Shown here one piece after another: positions 61,767 through 63,343 of a stretch of 63,343 nucleotides of DNA (position 1 is its first letter; the number at the start of each line of letters is the position of its first letter). A model generated the notes under the pieces. That model was not told the origin of the DNA, did no database searches, and saw only the letters and a program-made list of their open reading frames with translations. This DNA is from a virus: IMG/VR virus record IMGVR_UViG_3300012927_000007, positions 1-63,343 of that record. One strand, written 5' to 3'. The translations under genes and the position numbers were made by a program.

Positions 61767-62873
61767 TTATCGCGGACGCCGGCCGGCTTCCCGGTCGTAC
61801 TGTTGGTAGTACCTAAGTTGACGCTCCCGAAGTACGGGGTCGTCCCAAATACCTTTTTCAATCATGGCCGCTTTTCGATCTTCGTCGATGTAAACCTCGC
61901 CTTTACCCAGGACGCGCTCGCGACCGCCTACCTTCATGGTGGGGCCGGAGGGTTTACGCTGGCCGTTTCCGTTGCCGTTCACTCGACGATGACCGCGGTC
62001 ATCGTCGCGGTCGTCCTCATCATCGTCCCGGCCGTCCGTGCGATAGCGCTCAGGCAGTCTACGTGCCGCGCGTCGGTCCACCTCGGCCCAATACGCGGGA
62101 GTCGCAGGGGACAGCCGCCCCTCCTGGAACACCCCTTGCTCGATAGCGTATGCAATGCGGGAATCTTCGTCGCGGAGATCAGGGTCGAACCATGAGTTGC
62201 TGCGCTTCCACTCCGCCGCACGGGTCGAGATGGCAGGGTCAGGTCCCACAGGCTGCGCGGTGGTGTTCTGGCGCTCCTGCGCCGCGCGTACCGTCTGTTG
62301 TTTGGCGCCCTGATACTGCCGCAGCCCGTCGCGTAGCTCATCGCGAACGCGCAACGCTTCCGCAATCGACCCCTCGTCGCCGGACTTGACGGCTTGCGCG
62401 AAAAGCGACTCCGCTTCTCGGATCTGGTCCTGCGCCTGGGAAATACGACTGTCGATCGCGAGCACATCGCTTTGGGTCTGGCGAGACTCCATTGCGGCCA
62501 GCCGCCGTGACTGGTCACGCTCCAACTGCTCGTTGCGCTGGCGTAAGAAACCCAGCTCCCGCTGGTCGCGATCGTACTTCTCACGCTTGCGACGACGGCG
62601 CTTCTGTTCCCGGCTTAAGCCGCCCTCATCATCCGCACCCTCGTCCGCGTGCCCGGTGCGCTCATCCGCGCCCGCTGCCCGGCCCTCCTCGCCGCCTTCG
62701 CCTTCCGGGTACTCGTAATCATCACCAGCCCCGCCTGCGCGATCATCGGTTGTGCCGCCTTGAGGTAGATCTGCATCCGCCCCCGGGCCAACTACGGTGA
62801 TTTCTTCTTTTGCGTCTTGTTTGTCTGCCATTTTTAGTTGGAGACGGGACGTCATCACGACGTGCCGCTCCAC
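61767..62873 (-). CDS. scaffolding protein, 368 aa (start uncertain)
   Basis: Acidic disordered N-terminus (DDYEYPEGEGGEEGRAAGAD), then a long basic coiled coil (KRRRRKREKYDRDQRELGFL, RISQAQDQIREAESLFAQAV), then a C-terminal part with RLSPATPAYWAEVDRRAARR and MKVGGRERVLGKGEVYIDED. This is the usual shape of podovirus scaffolds, which fill the procapsid and leave on maturation. It lies upstream of capsid genes. GTG 62873 is the longest start; ATG 62855 and ATG 62831 are alternatives. Confidence 0.78.
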   Translation of the reverse strand: MERHVVMTSRLQLKMADKQDAKEEITVVGPGADADLPQGGTTDDRAGGAGDDYEYPEGEGGEEGRAAGADERTGHADEGADDEGGLSREQKRRRRKREKYDRDQRELGFLRQRNEQLERDQSRRLAAMESRQTQSDVLAIDSRISQAQDQIREAESLFAQAVKSGDEGSIAEALRVRDELRDGLRQYQGAKQQTVRAAQERQNTTAQPVGPDPAISTRAAEWKRSNSWFDPDLRDEDSRIAYAIEQGVFQEGRLSPATPAYWAEVDRRAARRLPERYRTDGRDDDEDDRDDDRGHRRVNGNGNGQRKPSGPTMKVGGRERVLGKGEVYIDEDRKAAMIEKGIWDDPVLRERQLRYYQQYDREAGRRPR

Positions 62874-62887
62874 CTCTTCTGTCGTCC

Positions 62888-63100
62888 TCAGGTAGGTTCG
62901 GGCGCTTCCGGCGGTTTCGGATCTTCGTGGCCGTAGCGCGTCAAATCTTCTGCGATCAACGCCAACTCAGCGTCGATTTCTTTGATTCGGTCGGGGGCTT
63001 TGACCAACATCGCCCGCTCTTGCGACCGGTTCGAACGGCGGTGCAGAAGCGCGCTGCGCATCTCCGCATCATGTTGGTTCTTGGGGGTCCACTCACTCAT
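62888..63100 (-). CDS. hypothetical helical protein, 70 aa
   Basis: Helical charged protein (HDAEMRSALLHRRSNRSQER and IKEIDAELALIAEDLTRYG) with a Pro-rich end. ATG 63100 overlaps the co-chaperonin stop (TGATG). It lies between co-chaperonin and scaffold and may be a head-assembly cofactor. Confidence 0.6.
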   Translation of the reverse strand: MSEWTPKNQHDAEMRSALLHRRSNRSQERAMLVKAPDRIKEIDAELALIAEDLTRYGHEDPKPPEAPEPT

Positions 63101-63343
63101 CAGATGTACGCCACGGTGTCCAACACCTTGTCGTCAGGGATACGCCCTTTCATCACCAGATCATCGAACAACACGAACAGCGCCTTGCCGTCCTCGCTGC
63201 CGGGCACGTCCGCCCACCAGCGGTCACCGCCGTACTTCGGCACGCGTACGTAGTCGCCAATTTTGCACCATGAGCCTTCCGGCCACGGCGCGAGCGTCTC
63301 CCGGTTGCAAAACGCCACCGGCCCCATCGCGATCACTTTGGCA
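63100..63343 (-). CDS. GroES-like co-chaperonin, C-terminal part (gene crosses the window edge)
   Basis: Continues the protein begun at 287..1. This part carries the second half of the GroES barrel: NMQVAAKVIAMGPVAFCNRE (split by the edge), SWCKIGDYVRVPKYGGDRWW, then GKALFVLFDDLVMKGRIPDD and a closing strand. It corresponds to GroES V-x-V-G-x-G, G-D-x-V-x-F/P...Y-G-G and the final I-x-I/V. The apparent start inside this part is not a real start because the frame is open to the edge. TGA at 63100 overlaps the next ATG. Confidence 0.72.
   Translation of the reverse strand, partial: AKVIAMGPVAFCNRETLAPWPEGSWCKIGDYVRVPKYGGDRWWADVPGSEDGKALFVLFDDLVMKGRIPDDKVLDTVAYI

Overview
The window reads as one complete, circularly closed genome of a tailed phage of about 63.3 kb, probably with podovirus-type morphology. 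It has a large portal, TerS and TerL, scaffold and capsid proteins, a beta-rich gp10-like tail protein, low-complexity ejection-type proteins, and no tape-measure gene or long-tail operon. The window edges cut one gene: the frame open at the right edge (63343) continues at base 1 and yields one GroES-like protein. I see no integrase, excisionase, plasmid partition or CRISPR genes, so a lytic lifestyle is the simplest reading. The host is not determined. The GC-rich sequence, CsrA, sigma70-like promoters and two lipoprotein signals point to a Gram-negative proteobacterium.

Every gene I accept points away from one divergent control region at about 19.87-19.96 kb, and the two arms converge at about 37.175 kb. 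The right arm (plus strand, 19.96-37.17 kb) holds early and replication genes: a possibly leaderless first gene, small membrane and lipoproteins, CsrA, a J-like protein, a uracil-DNA glycosylase/family A DNA polymerase fusion, a Cas4/RecB-like nuclease, DUF4326, a Sak4-like ATPase, an SSB-like protein, a Lar-like restriction-alleviation protein, an SNF2/DEAD-like helicase, an HNH homing endonuclease and a PD-(D/E)XK nuclease.

The left arm (minus strand, read from 19.87 kb down through base 1 and on from 63.34 to 37.18 kb) begins with an XRE regulator and a Prim-Pol/AAA primase-helicase. An AT-rich, iteron-bearing putative origin follows (17.1-17.25 kb). Next is a long chain of small start-stop coupled genes with TerS and TerL at its two ends and a Gp49-like protein, a DEDD exonuclease and a class II-like tRNA inside. 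Then come portal, an Acb2/Tad1-like nucleotide sponge, a His-rich protein, the co-chaperonin, scaffold, major capsid protein, head and tail structural proteins, an HNH endonuclease with a hairpin over its ribosome binding site, the lysis genes, fibres and adhesins, a JAB protein and ejection-type proteins.

Three sigma70-like rightward promoters and one leftward promoter carry, or lie beside, copies of the 9-mer [C/T]GTTGTC[C/T]A. The small XRE protein is therefore a good candidate to control both arms. Most genes overlap by ATGA or GTGA. I used these overlaps to set starts and to find genes under 60 codons. Functions come from reading motifs by eye; no database search was run.
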